The notes under the pieces: generated by a model | What the model was told of the DNA's origin: nothing | Databases searched by the model: none | The model's input: the letters and a program-made list of their open reading frames with translations, nothing else | Position numbers and translations under genes: made by a program | NCBI GenBank assembly: GCA_950097015.1 | Contig: CATNEN010000002.1 | Location: 8,261,501 to 8,325,500 of the forward strand | Reading direction: 5' to 3' | DNA: 64,000 bases | DNA from: Macrostomum hystrix | Lineage: Eukaryota > Platyhelminthes > Macrostomidae | Part shown: positions 23,599-34,261 of the stretch, piece by piece | How the letters are laid out: every line of letters begins with the position of its first letter | How positions within the stretch are numbered: the first letter of the stretch is position 1

Positions 23599-23680
23599 GG
23601 CTGCTGTAGTGTCGGCATATTTATTACATAATGCATATATTTCTACTTGTAGTAACTTATTCGCGCACGTAAATATTCAC
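23599..23680. repeat. Dispersed repeat, copy 1
   Basis: The stretch with gctgtagtgtcggcat and atgcatatatttctacttg recurs at 27995-28070 with a few changes. The family is unknown. Confidence 0.6.
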
Positions 23681-24064
23681 CCAACTCAATCAGTCAGTCC
23701 TGACCCAACTCAACCAGTCAGTCCTGACCCAACTCAATCAGTCAGTCCTGACCCAACTCAATCAGTCAGTCCTGACCCAACTCAATCAGTCAGTCCTGAC
23801 CCAACTCAATCAGTCAGTCCTGACCCAACTCAATCAGTCAGTCCTGACACAACTCAATCAGTCAGTCCTGACACAACTCAATCATTCAGTCCTGACCCAA
23901 CTCAATCAGTCAGTCCTGACCCAACTCAATCAGTCAGTCCTGACCCAAATCAATCAGTCAGTCCTGACACAACTCAATCATTCAGTCCTGACCCAACTCA
24001 ATCATTCAGTCCTGACCCAACTCAATCAGTCAGTCCTGACCCAACTCAATCAGTCAGTCATTTT
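23678..24064. repeat. 24-bp minisatellite
   Basis: About 16 copies of a unit containing caactcaatcagtcagtcct. Because 24 is a multiple of three, the plus strand reads as an octapeptide repeat TQSVSPDP. There is no convincing start or gene context, so I treat it as noncoding. Confidence 0.9.
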
Positions 24065-24073
24065 TAGCAATGA

Positions 24074-24335
24074 CTGACCCAAATCGATCAGGACCCAAAT
24101 CAATCATGACCCAAATCAATCATGACCCAAATCAATCAGGACCCAAATCAATCAGGACCCAAACAATCAGGACCCAAATCAATCATGACCCAAATCAATC
24201 ATGACCCAAATCAATCAGGACCCAAATCAATCATGACCCAAATCAATCATGAGACAGGACCCAAATCAATCAGGACCCAAATCAATCAGGACCCAAATCA
24301 ATCATGACCCAAATCAATCAGGACCCAAATCAAAA
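24074..24335. repeat. 17-bp minisatellite (aatcaatcaggacccaa)
   Basis: About fifteen copies, alternating aggacc and atgacc variants. The unit shares cccaa-atcaatca with the adjacent 24-bp array, so the two probably have a common origin. Confidence 0.9.
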
Positions 24336-24737
24336 GAAAAATCTAATTTAACCAAATAAATCTCGTCCCAATTTAGTTCTGACCCTCCTACATCCTAACC
24401 TATTAAGCAGCAGAGAAGAAAAAACACTATTGTCTGTCACCAAGAAAACCGTCATTTTGTTCTTCCTTTTGCACTTCCGAGTTAATTAATTGCCTGAAGA
24501 ACTTTAGAGAACTGCAAATCAAATTATTTGACGAGATGAAGTATTTGGAAGTAAATATATAACACTAGGCTTTTTCAGGCTAGAAGCACTATAAATTATA
24601 TATTCTGTAAACAAAATACTTTGTACACTCGTACAGGCTTTAAGTGCTTGTATTGAGTACGTGTATCACCTTCTGATAAATTGGAAAGTCAATAATTGTC
24701 AAGACTTCTTGTAATTTCTGTGTCTGTAACCATGTAA

Positions 24738-25091
24738 CTGGGGGGTCGGTGGCAGAGAGGTTTTCGCGTTTGACTCTCGCAACAAGGTCCCTGAGTTCGA
24801 TTCCACGGCCAGGCCACATTTATTTGGGGCGCAGCCGCGGAGAGAAGGCTTGGGGGCTTGTCGTGCAATTTACGCCCTTGAGGGCCAACCTCCAAGGCAC
24901 AGTGAAATGTACACTGCCTGACGATGAGAAAGTCAGGGGCAGATGTACACACCTGTGTGAGCGTACAGTATCTGTGTGCGTGTGTGCTCAGGAGTCAGCG
25001 AAATGGGCAGAATTGCCTCCTTGCTGGCTGCGGGTCTGGTGTCACTAAATGATGTGCCACTGCCCGCAGCCCTCCTGCAATTATTATTACG
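24738..25091 (+). mobile_element. tRNA-derived SINE (family 1), reference copy
   Basis: The head has A-box-like GTGGCAGAGAGG and B-box-like GAGTTCGATTCC. The body has GGGGCGCAGCCGCGG and ACACTGCCTGACGATGAG. The 3' end is CCACTGCCCGCAGCCCTCC followed by an ATT-rich tail (attattatta). Other copies or pieces lie at 6738, 38817, 46583, 48336, 52928 and 62491. Confidence 0.85.
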
Positions 25092-26775
25092 TAACTTGCT
25101 GCTTCTAATTTATTGTCCGCTTTTTTCCGCTCATTCGATGAAACAAATTCCAGAATCGTAAAACATCGGCATCGTCGAGATAGTCAACAATTCTCGTCGG
25201 GTTTCTGGTGGCAAGAACCAACTATTTGTTAATAACTTTTCTGCTCAAAACGAATGAAAACAAAAAGCTGAAGAAATAACAAAGGCAAAAGACCACGATT
25301 AGACTCATTTTGTGAGTCTTCGAAACATGCATTTCGCATTTCTTTTTCCAAATATAAAATGTACAATGGGATGGGAAGGTTGTTGCATATCTGTTGACTT
25401 TGTTGAGCACAAATGAGATGTGGCCAATGACAGTGAAGTATGTCACATAGAAATGTGTCAGCAACAGTGGCTGATTTGTGACATCCTTCAGTTGCTATTG
25501 GTACATCAGCATTTAAACCATTGATATGGAAGCGAGTGGGAAAGTGCAACTGGATGTCATGCATTTATGAACAAATGAAAATGTGTTAATTAAAATACTC
25601 TACGTAAAAACTATGTACTGCACAATTTTGCCTAAAATCCAAAATTTCAAAAAAATAACTATCGAGTCCCCACTAAAACAGATTAAAACTAAATCTCAAT
25701 AGTTTAAGTTGCAATTAAGTTTGGCAGTCGTTAGCTTTCATTTGTGAGTAGTTGAGTACAATAAATAGATGTAAATGCTGTACGGTATATGTCATGGTGG
25801 ATTGAAATTGTTGTCCCTAGTCCCTAACCCAATTTTGCCCATATTGTTCTCTTCCTCACACTCGCTCGGTCTCCTCATTTAAACCTCCATGGCAATGGAT
25901 GGAAGGGGGGGGACGTCATCCGACAGTCACAATATGCGGCGGTACTGCGGCCCGTGAACCCCAAACACGGTGAAACACCCGCCGAAACACTCAGAGAGAT
26001 CGTTGAGAATGACACACGAGGGCGCATTGACAGCGTCTCTTCTGCGAGATTCGACGGAACTTTGCCCACCATCGCGCGCCACAGTGGGTGAAATGGGGGA
26101 AGAGGAGGGAGGGAGAGAACAACACCTGTAAATTATCTAGTCTATTGGCCCTAATCTTTAATCTGAAGCTAATCAATTTTGACCAATTTTGTACAGTTTT
26201 ATACGCAAAGGGCGAAATCAACTAGCTATTCTATTCGCGAATGCATGCCAATGCAAAATACAGAAATGTATCGTAATTATAGGCTAAATATTCTATAGAA
26301 GTACAGTAAATTAAGCGTCCAGTATATACAAAATAGGTGCGTTTGATTCGTGTAAGATTTTGTTATAATTTCTAGAATTACTTCAAGTATTTGAGTTCTA
26401 GAATTCAAAACCTAGCAATCAAAACAACTTTTTTTGGCTTTTTTGATAGTTTTTTAGTTTTTTGGATTTTAAAATGCTTTTAAAGTTTTTTTGTTTTTTT
26501 CTAAATGATATAAATGAAAGCTAATGACAGTCCTTTAAAATCCGATCTAAGCATTCCGTCAACACTGCTCACTTTTTCTTGTTCTGTGTCCAATTCACTA
26601 ACTGGTTTCACTTCTTTTAAGCTATTCTACTTTCAGTAGGCAATAAATTTCATTGCTGCTAATAATTTTCAGTCAGACATCTGCTTTGGCTAGACAAGAA
26701 CCGTTACGGCGTCCTAGAATAACATCCCTAAGTTACTAAATAAAAGTACTCACTGAACCAACTCACCATCGAAGC
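25092..26775. other. Gene-less stretch between SINE and basic ORF
   Basis: Apart from the dispersed repeat at 25115-25230 I see no gene. The frames on the minus strand near 25875-26221 have no recognisable domain. The segment 26400-26520 is T-rich. Confidence 0.5.
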
Positions 26776-27738
26776 CTAATCAAGGCGATCTTTCTCTCGA
26801 ACGAAAAAATCCGGAGGAAGCACGAAAAATAAGGCGTTCTCCGCTTCAAGCTGCCTCTCCGCCAAGATCTCGGGCTCTTCGGAAATGGATTCCAGTCGGC
26901 AGCCAACCTCAGGCTTCGATCGGACTCTAAACCATACTCTAGGCTTTGCTGCTGCTCTTGCAAGCAACTCTTTGTCTGGTTGTTCATGAATGGATTTGAA
27001 GATGCAATCTGGCCCCGAGCAGACTGGCTTCGCACTGGACACTTCGCTCTTCGCGGCATCATCCGGTTCCTCCTTTAAAGACGCCAGCTTCCAAGCCTGT
27101 TGGCGTCCTCTTGCTCTGGCCTTCGCCCTGGGTCTCGCTTTCGACCTGGCTAGCTTTGTTTTCAATTTTCTAATCTCGACGACAAGTGTTTGCTGGAGCC
27201 GTTTCGAATCCACAGTCTGCACTACGGGTCTGTAGTTGTACAGGTTTTCTGGAACCTGTCTGCATCGTAAAGCATCAATGTCTGGCTTCTCAGCGCGATC
27301 AGAAACTTTCAGCCGCTCAATTGGCGTCTTCGCTTCAGGCTCTTTGTTAGTCGCCAGCTCGTCTTCATCCTGCCAGACCATTGTGCTGATACCCGCCTGA
27401 TCTTTTGGCAAGGTCAACTTCAGCTTCCAAAACACTCGGCGCGCTCTAGATGTTTCATCTGTCCCTGCTGTTGCGCTGGATCTCGCACTCGCCATCGCTA
27501 TCTTCTTTATCTCCGCAGCAATCAATTCTTGGACCCTGGCAGTCGACTGCTTCGCTTGCTCCGTGATGATACTTTCCGCATGCACACTGCGCATGTAAAG
27601 CTCCCTAATGGCACGCTCATTGGCTTCGTAATCCAATCGCTGCGGTCCCAACGGCACTTGCACTTCCAGAGCTTTTGTCTTTCGTCGACTCCACCTTCTG
27701 GCCAGCGCGTTGATGATGCCTCGAAAGCAATTAGCCAT
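26776..27738 (-). CDS. Hypothetical basic protein, unrecognised (320 aa)
   Basis: The first ATG in this long minus-strand frame is at 27738 (MANCFRGIINALARR); the frame stays open further upstream but without another good start. The protein is rich in Arg, Lys, Ala and Glu, has a very basic middle (KARPRAKARARGRQQ, about residues 205-225), and no membrane segment, signal peptide or known motif. GC content and amino-acid usage resemble the real genes here rather than the AT-rich surroundings. It is intronless, so it could be a genuine orphan gene, a gag-like remnant of a mobile element, or an exon of something larger (a gtgagt donor-like site lies just past the stop). I cannot assign a function. 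Confidence 0.45.
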   Translation of the reverse strand: MANCFRGIINALARRWSRRKTKALEVQVPLGPQRLDYEANERAIRELYMRSVHAESIITEQAKQSTARVQELIAAEIKKIAMASARSSATAGTDETSRARRVFWKLKLTLPKDQAGISTMVWQDEDELATNKEPEAKTPIERLKVSDRAEKPDIDALRCRQVPENLYNYRPVVQTVDSKRLQQTLVVEIRKLKTKLARSKARPRAKARARGRQQAWKLASLKEEPDDAAKSEVSSAKPVCSGPDCIFKSIHEQPDKELLARAAAKPRVWFRVRSKPEVGCRLESISEEPEILAERQLEAENALFFVLPPDFFVREKDRLD

Positions 27739-27994
27739 CTTTGTTGCTAAATTTGTAGCTTGAGAATTGTTTAAGAATCCGATTAGAATGTGGGGGGGAG
27801 GGGCCACTTGGGCTGCGGCTCGGCCGCAGTTTTATTCGGACCCGCAACCCGTACGGCGGGGTTTTAGCCCTAGACAACTTTCTCTAGGGAGCTGCCTAAG
27901 ACATAGACTTTTAAAAAATCTAAGTTTTAGTGACAACATGTATTTACTCACAGTCAGCAAAATGAGAGTGAGAATCGTTCGTTCGTTGATGATG

Positions 27995-28070
27995 CTGTAG
28001 TGTCGGCATTTCTATTATCTAATGCATATATTTCTACTTGAAGTAACCTATTCACACAGTCAATATTAAT
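27995..28070. repeat. Dispersed repeat, copy 2
   Basis: Matches 23594-23680 (gctgtagtgtcggcat, atgcatatatttctacttg). This copy lacks the MITE that interrupts copy 1. Confidence 0.6.
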
Positions 28071-28244
28071 GAATTATGAGCTATTATAATGTATGTTATA
28101 GGTTAGTTGCCAGTGCATGCGCGCCCCAGCCAGGCCTACGCACGCGACCGGCCGGTCACCCTGGGCGGGCAGTTATGGTACATATAATTGATTATTGCGC
28201 TGTGAAGGCCCCTTTATCTTCCTTTTCTTTTCCGTGTTGTATAG

Positions 28245-28270
28245 ATATATATATATATATATATATATAT
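28245..28270. repeat. (AT)n microsatellite
   Basis: An uninterrupted run of alternating AT bases inside otherwise mixed sequence. Confidence 0.9.
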
Positions 28271-30160
28271 AGATACATAGCAACAGTTACCGAGACAGGT
28301 AACCGGTCCAACCAGCTAGTTGGAGAAAACCCCACACTCAATCCCACATCAGTAAGTATCTTGAGCTGAGCTCGGCACGTCTGGCCAACTGCTGACGGAG
28401 TGTTAGACAGGGATTGGTAAGTACATATGTACTCTCCATATCGCCGACAATCATCGGTCGGACGCCGTCGAATTGACTTTTGGTGTTCGACGATAGAACT
28501 ATTGACGATAGAACTATCGTTGTGCCATAGTGCGGAAGTGCTTGCTGGTCGCCTCGGTTTCAGACTAGGACTTTGGGTTAGGTTTTCGTGTTATTGGGCC
28601 TCGTTGTTTGTCTTGTTTTGTTTTTGGGACTATCTGGTTTTTGTCCAGGAGTTTTTTGTGTTAATCGTCATGTTATTTTCGTGAGTTCTTATTATCGTCC
28701 AGAGCATTATCGAGTTGAGATCGAGTTAGCGTGATTTCGTTATTATCGAGTAGAGTTCGCGTTGTTGTTCTTGTGTTGAGGTTATTGAGATTTTTTGAAG
28801 TAAATTAACAGTGCGAATTGTGAATTGAATATTGAATTTAATTAAGTACAGTACCTGGCAGTGGACGGACAGACCGCTGCCAGGGCAATTAATCAGTCAT
28901 AGCCCTTCTCTTATTAGCTAATTAACACTAAAATATCAGCTGTTTAGCTTCGACTTTTGAATCGTCTTGTCTTTGTTATTTTCGAGTTACGGCAATAGAA
29001 TCTCTCGCAAAGAGTAGGACACCGCTCACGAGAGCAGAAGTTGCCAGTTTTTTTCTGGAAAAACTACTTTTCAAAAGTAGGTATTGTACATTTTAAACCA
29101 TGGCTTTCACGACCCAAAGTCATCTGCAAGAGGCTCTGGGTCTCAAACGTAGCGTAAATCAGATTTATGACTGCTGTCGGACGCAGTTTGTTTTTATAAA
29201 CGCTTCAAAATCGACTCTTTTGAAAATTAGCCAAATTAATTTGCGATGAGTTTATCAACAGATTGCAGATTACTAAAAAACCGCAGCAATGCTTTACATG
29301 CGACACAAATGAATTTGAACCGTCCTTTGAGCTCACTAAAAATAGGACTTGCCTCACGCAGACGGAATTTCTGTAGCAGGCCCTGTGCGGGAGACACCAG
29401 CGAAAGTTTCTGGTACAGAACTGCTCAGGCGAGAAGAGACTAGATAAGGCTGTCTTGCTAAATCTAAAAAAAAACAGAAGACACAATCAATTAAAGTGCA
29501 AGAAAACAGTAAAATAGGCATTATTTTTATGAGAGCAGACGAAAAGAAGAGCAGAAGTGAGACTGAGTGCAAGAAGGTCAGTTTGTTCATTTTAGTAGAC
29601 TGCTATAGAGACAAATGCAATATGCAATAAATTGTGGATACCATCACAATGGTCCTGGTTCAAAGGCAGGTGTGCGCTCAGTTGAGCCGAGTTTGCGACA
29701 GACAATGGCGTAGTGGGTCTGTCGCAACAGGTTTGACTGGGTTCGGCAAAGTGGCGGACTTTTCGACAGGCTTATTAGCGAGGGGAGGAGCAGGGGCTGA
29801 CGGGGCCGCGTCCGTCAAAATGCGGCTTCAATTTTCTCTGCTCCTAACCTGGGCTCCAGCATCAGCCGGAGAGCGGCACTTTGAGGGTCGCGCACCGAGC
29901 TGGAACTCGTCCAGCCGATTGTTCTCTCTCTCATTTTTTATGCTGTTAGCTGGATGCTCTAGGCTTCGATTTTGCCTTTTCCAGAAGCTAGGAAAATAAA
30001 GAAACTAAGAGAGAGAGAGGAGTGAGAGAGAAAACGCGTTCAAGCACAGAGCCGCTGTAGAAAGCACGCTATAGCGGCCTGCCTTCTCCAGTCTTACCCT
30101 TGAACTGCCACCCTGCCCTGGTCATGTCAATATCTCACGGGGGGCCGCTCCACCTCCACC
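28271..30160. other. Gene-less stretch upstream of the TRP channel gene
   Basis: No gene recognised. A 48-codon frame starts at 29101 in good context (aaaccatgg) but has no match I know. A hairpin occurs at 28854-28884. A GC-richer segment at 29640-29900 shows no convincing protein. Confidence 0.45.
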
Positions 30161-30163
30161 TCG

Positions 30164-30171
30164 ATAAAAAG
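30164..30171 (+). promoter_or_regulatory. TATA-like element of the TRP channel gene
   Basis: ATAAAAAG lies about 140 bases before the ATG, placing transcription start near 30195 and leaving a 5' UTR of about 110 bases. The upstream 60 bases are GC-rich. Confidence 0.45.
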
Positions 30172-30308
30172 GCAGACAGAGTGTCTTAAGCAGTGACGTT
30201 TTGAATAACCAGACATAAGGCAGCTCGTTTCTGAAGCTTTACTAGAGCGTTTAGAAACGAGAAAATCCTAGAGCAGAGGACGAGACGTCAAGCAATTTAG
30301 CAGCCGAC

Positions 30309-33300
30309 ATGAGCAGCCTGTGGCTCGCCTACCCTACAGTGGCGAAGCTCCACGCACTGCTTGACGACGGTGCTAGCGCTGACAGCCGCCAGGGCGGTCA
30401 GACGCTGCTGCACCGAGCTGCGGCCGACAACAATATCGAAGTCATCCGCCTGCTGCACGAGCGCGGCGCCAATCTCAACGTCCTGGACACTGGAGGAAAG
30501 TCGGCGCTCAATGTGAGCATGGAAAAGCGCCATTTTGAGGCGGCTGCTGAACTACTCGAGTTGGGAGCGGATCCCAACAATGCCACATTGAACACGGAGT
30601 CCACTCTTCACCAGGCGGCCGCTCTCAAGGACTCACGCTTCATCCAGCGCCTGCTCGCGCACGGAGCCAAGTGCGACACCGCTGACCGACTGAACGACTG
30701 GCCAATCCACCGAGCAGTGCTGGAGGAGTACTTGGACACTGTCGGCATCATCCTACACAGCAGCCCAGAGCACATTAATACCAATGGAAACAGAGGCCTA
30801 ACGCCGCTGCACATCGCGGCCACCAATGGAAACGCAGAGCTGTTTGCCATTCTTATCGAGCACGGAGCGGACGTTGGGGTAAAGGACTTGCGTGGCCGAA
30901 CACCGCTTGATATAATTATCAAAAACCAGGACAGTCCGATTCTTGATACCTACGGATATCTTCTGGCGAACAAGGTCGTCAAGTGTCCCGAGGCCAAAGG
31001 CTTCAGCACAGTGTTTACCACGCAAGCTGCCAAGGATTTTCTGGACACTTTGACAAAGATCGACAATGAGTACAGGCGCACCTTTGTTGAAAATGATTCT
31101 GGTGTTGAGTACTTCCAGAACCGCCTCGACGAGACTACAAACGAAATGCTTCTGAAGTACATCGAGTCCGATGAAAGAATCGACATAAACGAGTTTGTGC
31201 AGATTATAATTCGCGCTGTGAGAAACGGACTGGTGGATGAGATCATCTCAAAGAAACTGGTGCCGAAAATAGCAGAGAGCATTTTTCGACACGTGCTAGT
31301 ATCTGAAAACGAGACTCTACTTCAGGAGATAATGAATCTCGGAGTTCTCTGGGGCAAAATCGTTCATTACCTTGAACATAACATTGTCAGAGCTTACGAA
31401 AAGACTCTGGTGGCCAAGCAGGTCGGAATTCGAGGCCTAGTCTGGCGAGAATGCCTAAAAGACGAGGATGACGAAGTTGAACGCGAGGAGGAGAAGCAAA
31501 CGAGCATTCACGAGTCTAATGATGAAGTAATACGCGAGCAGCCCATGCGGGTTTCCTACGACAAGTTGCACTTGCTCGTGTCCAAGACCACCAAGTTGTG
31601 GCAGCTGAGGCACACCGACTTTGTAGACGAGCGGACCGACCACTGCGACATGCACACGCCGGTCGAGGTGATGAAGGACCCGGTCCAGACGTTGGCCATG
31701 TGGAGTGTACTCACTGGTCGGTTTAAGCTAACACCGCATCTGCTGCGTCAGGAACCGTACGACCTGATCCCGCAGGCGCTTCTCATGGCCAAACTGTTGC
31801 GCTCTCTAAGTATACTCAGAGGCATTGAAGATGTCTGCAGAAATAAGGCAATCAACATGGCGAACACTTGCGAGAATGTCGCTATTCAAGCCTTAAGACG
31901 AGTCAAAGAGTTCGACACGTCGCAGAACAACATTCTGACCATGGAGTACTTGAGGCTGCCTCTGCGATCCTACGGTGACTATGATGCGATCGACTTAGCC
32001 GCCCGGGGCGAGTCCAGCAACTTTGTCACAATAGACGTTGTGCAGGATACGCTGGACATGTTCTGGTACTCGGACTTCTTCTTCGTCCGCAGCAACTTCT
32101 GGAAGATGGAGGGCGCCATCATTCTGGGCTTTCTGCCTCCATTTATGCTGCTGCTGCCGCTGATCATGGAGAGCTTCCGGAAGGAGTCGCCAACCTTCAA
32201 GAATCCCGAGCTCTTGCAAGACAGCAAATTCGTGCAGGTGAAGAGCGCCCTGCACAGCCATGATGAACAGCACGGACACGGGCATGGACACGGGCAAAGG
32301 CATGGTTCATCGGCCGACCAGCAGCACGAGATGACAGGCGTGGCCGAACGGCTTCTGCCGCAGAGGGCGGAGGTTGAAGTGATCCCCAGCAAGCCATCGT
32401 ACATTCGACGCGTCGTAAAGGAGTTGAACGCCTTCTATGACATACCCTGCGTGAAGTTCCGCTTCCACGTAACAGCTCACGTTCTCTTTGTTCTGCTTCT
32501 ATCCTTTGTCGTGATGCGCCTGTTCGGCAAGCGGATCAACACCTGGGAGGTCATCTGCTACTTGTGCCTCTTCGGCTTCCTAGTTGAGGAGATCAACGAG
32601 ATCATAAAGAGTAGAAAAGACGAGTCGCTGGCGTCCTACTTCTCGGACGGGTGGAACCTGATTGACCTGACTGCCATTCTATGCGGCATCACTAGCTTCC
32701 TCTTGAGGCTGGACGACGAGGCGGTCGGCAATTCCGAGAACGTTCGATACTGGGCCCTTGTGCTGCTGTCAACAACCTGCCTGGTCTACTGGATTCGCCT
32801 GCTGTTTGTGTCCGTTATTCTGCAGAGCCTCGGTCCAAAGCTGAAGATGATGGCGCTAATGGTCAAGAAAGACTTCCTGCCGTTCCTATACATACTGTTC
32901 ATCCTGATGATTGGCTTCGGAGTGGTATTCCAGGCGCTGCTGTATCCGCCCACGAATTTCGGCCCCTCCTCAAACAGCCCCGGCGATTCGGACAACGACA
33001 CGTCCATAGAGGCACAAGAGATCGCCGTGCGGATGTTCCAGACGACCTTCTTCATGATCGTTGGCGAGTATGGCCTGGGAGACAAGGAGCCGTGCCCGGA
33101 TGACAAGTCAGCCGCCGCCAAGGAGGACTGCGTGCACAAGACAGGCTCCCTGCTGGTCACTAACCTCTTCATGGTCATCTACATCGTGATTGTGCAGATC
33201 CTCTTGCTGAACGTCATCGTGGCCATGTTCAGCGAGACGATTGACGCAGTGAACCGAGAGTCTACGGCCATGTGGCAGTTTGAGAAGTACGACCTGACGC

Positions 33301-33701
33301 AGGAGTTCTTCATGCGCTCCAAGCTGCCGCCCCCGTTCAATGTGCTGCTGGAGATCCGGCGGCTCATTGCTTACATCATCAGGCGCAGCCGGCGGGGCAA
33401 GAACAGCGGCGACAAGAAGGTCGCCCTGCGCAGCAACGAGAAGAGCGAGGTGGAAGTGTTCCTGTACTACCTGTACTACCAGGCTATCAGCTGCCGCGGC
33501 CAGCGCTCTACATTCAGGGGTGTGGTAATTGATGAAGAGGACTTGGACGAGGGCAACAAGATAGTCTACGAGCAGATCAAGGACATCCAGAAGGAGCTGA
33601 AGCGACTGCGCAAGCTGGAAACAATGGTGCAGAAAATGAACGCTGGAAGCCGGCCGCAGCAGCCGCAGCGCCTTCCACCCCTGGCTAACCAAGAGTACTG
33701 A
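30309..33701 (+). CDS. TRP channel: ankyrin repeats fused to a TRPM-type channel core
   Basis: 1130 residues in one uninterrupted exon. Residues about 10-215 are roughly six ankyrin repeats (GGQTLLHRAA, GLTPLHIAATNGN, GRTPLDIII). Residues about 440-600 match the TRPM region before the channel (MWSVLTGRFKLTPHLL, AIDLAARGESSNFV). A hydrophobic pre-S1 segment (about 595-620) and a His-rich loop (about 647-677) follow. S1-S6 lie at about 712-740, 747-768, 782-802, 815-840, 857-880 and 950-980. The pore has VGEYGLGD (918-925) and two cysteines (929, 941) as in TRPMs; a TRP-helix-like WQFEKYDLTQEF and LPPPFNVL come next, and a C-terminal coiled coil at about 1085-1115. TRPMs are tetrameric plasma-membrane cation channels, so cation conduction is likely. 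TRPMs normally start with the SLOG/LSDAT region rather than ankyrins, which makes this architecture unusual. Ligand and selectivity cannot be inferred. Confidence 0.9.
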   Translation: MSSLWLAYPTVAKLHALLDDGASADSRQGGQTLLHRAAADNNIEVIRLLHERGANLNVLDTGGKSALNVSMEKRHFEAAAELLELGADPNNATLNTESTLHQAAALKDSRFIQRLLAHGAKCDTADRLNDWPIHRAVLEEYLDTVGIILHSSPEHINTNGNRGLTPLHIAATNGNAELFAILIEHGADVGVKDLRGRTPLDIIIKNQDSPILDTYGYLLANKVVKCPEAKGFSTVFTTQAAKDFLDTLTKIDNEYRRTFVENDSGVEYFQNRLDETTNEMLLKYIESDERIDINEFVQIIIRAVRNGLVDEIISKKLVPKIAESIFRHVLVSENETLLQEIMNLGVLWGKIVHYLEHNIVRAYEKTLVAKQVGIRGLVWRECLKDEDDEVEREEEKQTSIHESNDEVIREQPMRVSYDKLHLLVSKTTKLWQLRHTDFVDERTDHCDMHTPVEVMKDPVQTLAMWSVLTGRFKLTPHLLRQEPYDLIPQALLMAKLLRSLSILRGIEDVCRNKAINMANTCENVAIQALRRVKEFDTSQNNILTMEYLRLPLRSYGDYDAIDLAARGESSNFVTIDVVQDTLDMFWYSDFFFVRSNFWKMEGAIILGFLPPFMLLLPLIMESFRKESPTFKNPELLQDSKFVQVKSALHSHDEQHGHGHGHGQRHGSSADQQHEMTGVAERLLPQRAEVEVIPSKPSYIRRVVKELNAFYDIPCVKFRFHVTAHVLFVLLLSFVVMRLFGKRINTWEVICYLCLFGFLVEEINEIIKSRKDESLASYFSDGWNLIDLTAILCGITSFLLRLDDEAVGNSENVRYWALVLLSTTCLVYWIRLLFVSVILQSLGPKLKMMALMVKKDFLPFLYILFILMIGFGVVFQALLYPPTNFGPSSNSPGDSDNDTSIEAQEIAVRMFQTTFFMIVGEYGLGDKEPCPDDKSAAAKEDCVHKTGSLLVTNLFMVIYIVIVQILLLNVIVAMFSETIDAVNRESTAMWQFEKYDLTQEFFMRSKLPPPFNVLLEIRRLIAYIIRRSRRGKNSGDKKVALRSNEKSEVEVFLYYLYYQAISCRGQRSTFRGVVIDEEDLDEGNKIVYEQIKDIQKELKRLRKLETMVQKMNAGSRPQQPQRLPPLANQEY

Positions 33702-34261
33702 CGGATCGGACTTTCATGCTGGCGTCTACTTCAACGCGAGTCATCACTTCTGTTGTTGCGATTTTCAGCCAACATTCTATTGGCTAGATTCTATATCGCC
33801 AACATAACTGGCTAGACTAGACAAATATTTATTTAGTAGGGAAAATGAGAGACTTTTAGTTGACGATTTTTAACACACTCACCCAGATGTTTCGCATAGT
33901 TTTTAATTGTTTACTCCATCAGCTCGTTAGTAACAATCGACTCGACATAAAAAAACAACAGAAATCAATCTTGTTAGCCATAATAAGCTAGTTCCATCTG
34001 ATGTTTGACTCAACTTCGGTCGGAACTCCAAGGATTTGCAAAGCTTCGCCATGCTTCCGGAGTGGCCCAAAAGTACATGCCCTGCTCAGCCATTCTTCTC
34101 ATTCCGCAGTTTTCCGGCCCGCAAGCCGGGTTTTTCTGTTATTTGCGTCAAATATTTTTGTTCTCATTTTTTAGTAGACAATTATTATTATTTAAATATA
34201 CAAATCCAGAAGGCTTTATTAAAACTTTTAAACTATGACTATGATTAAATATGTAGAAGAA
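33702..34261. other. 3' flank of the TRP channel gene
   Basis: No second gene. There is no AATAAA near the TGA stop at 33699-33701, so the poly(A) site is not identified; an ATTAAA occurs near 34243. Confidence 0.45.
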
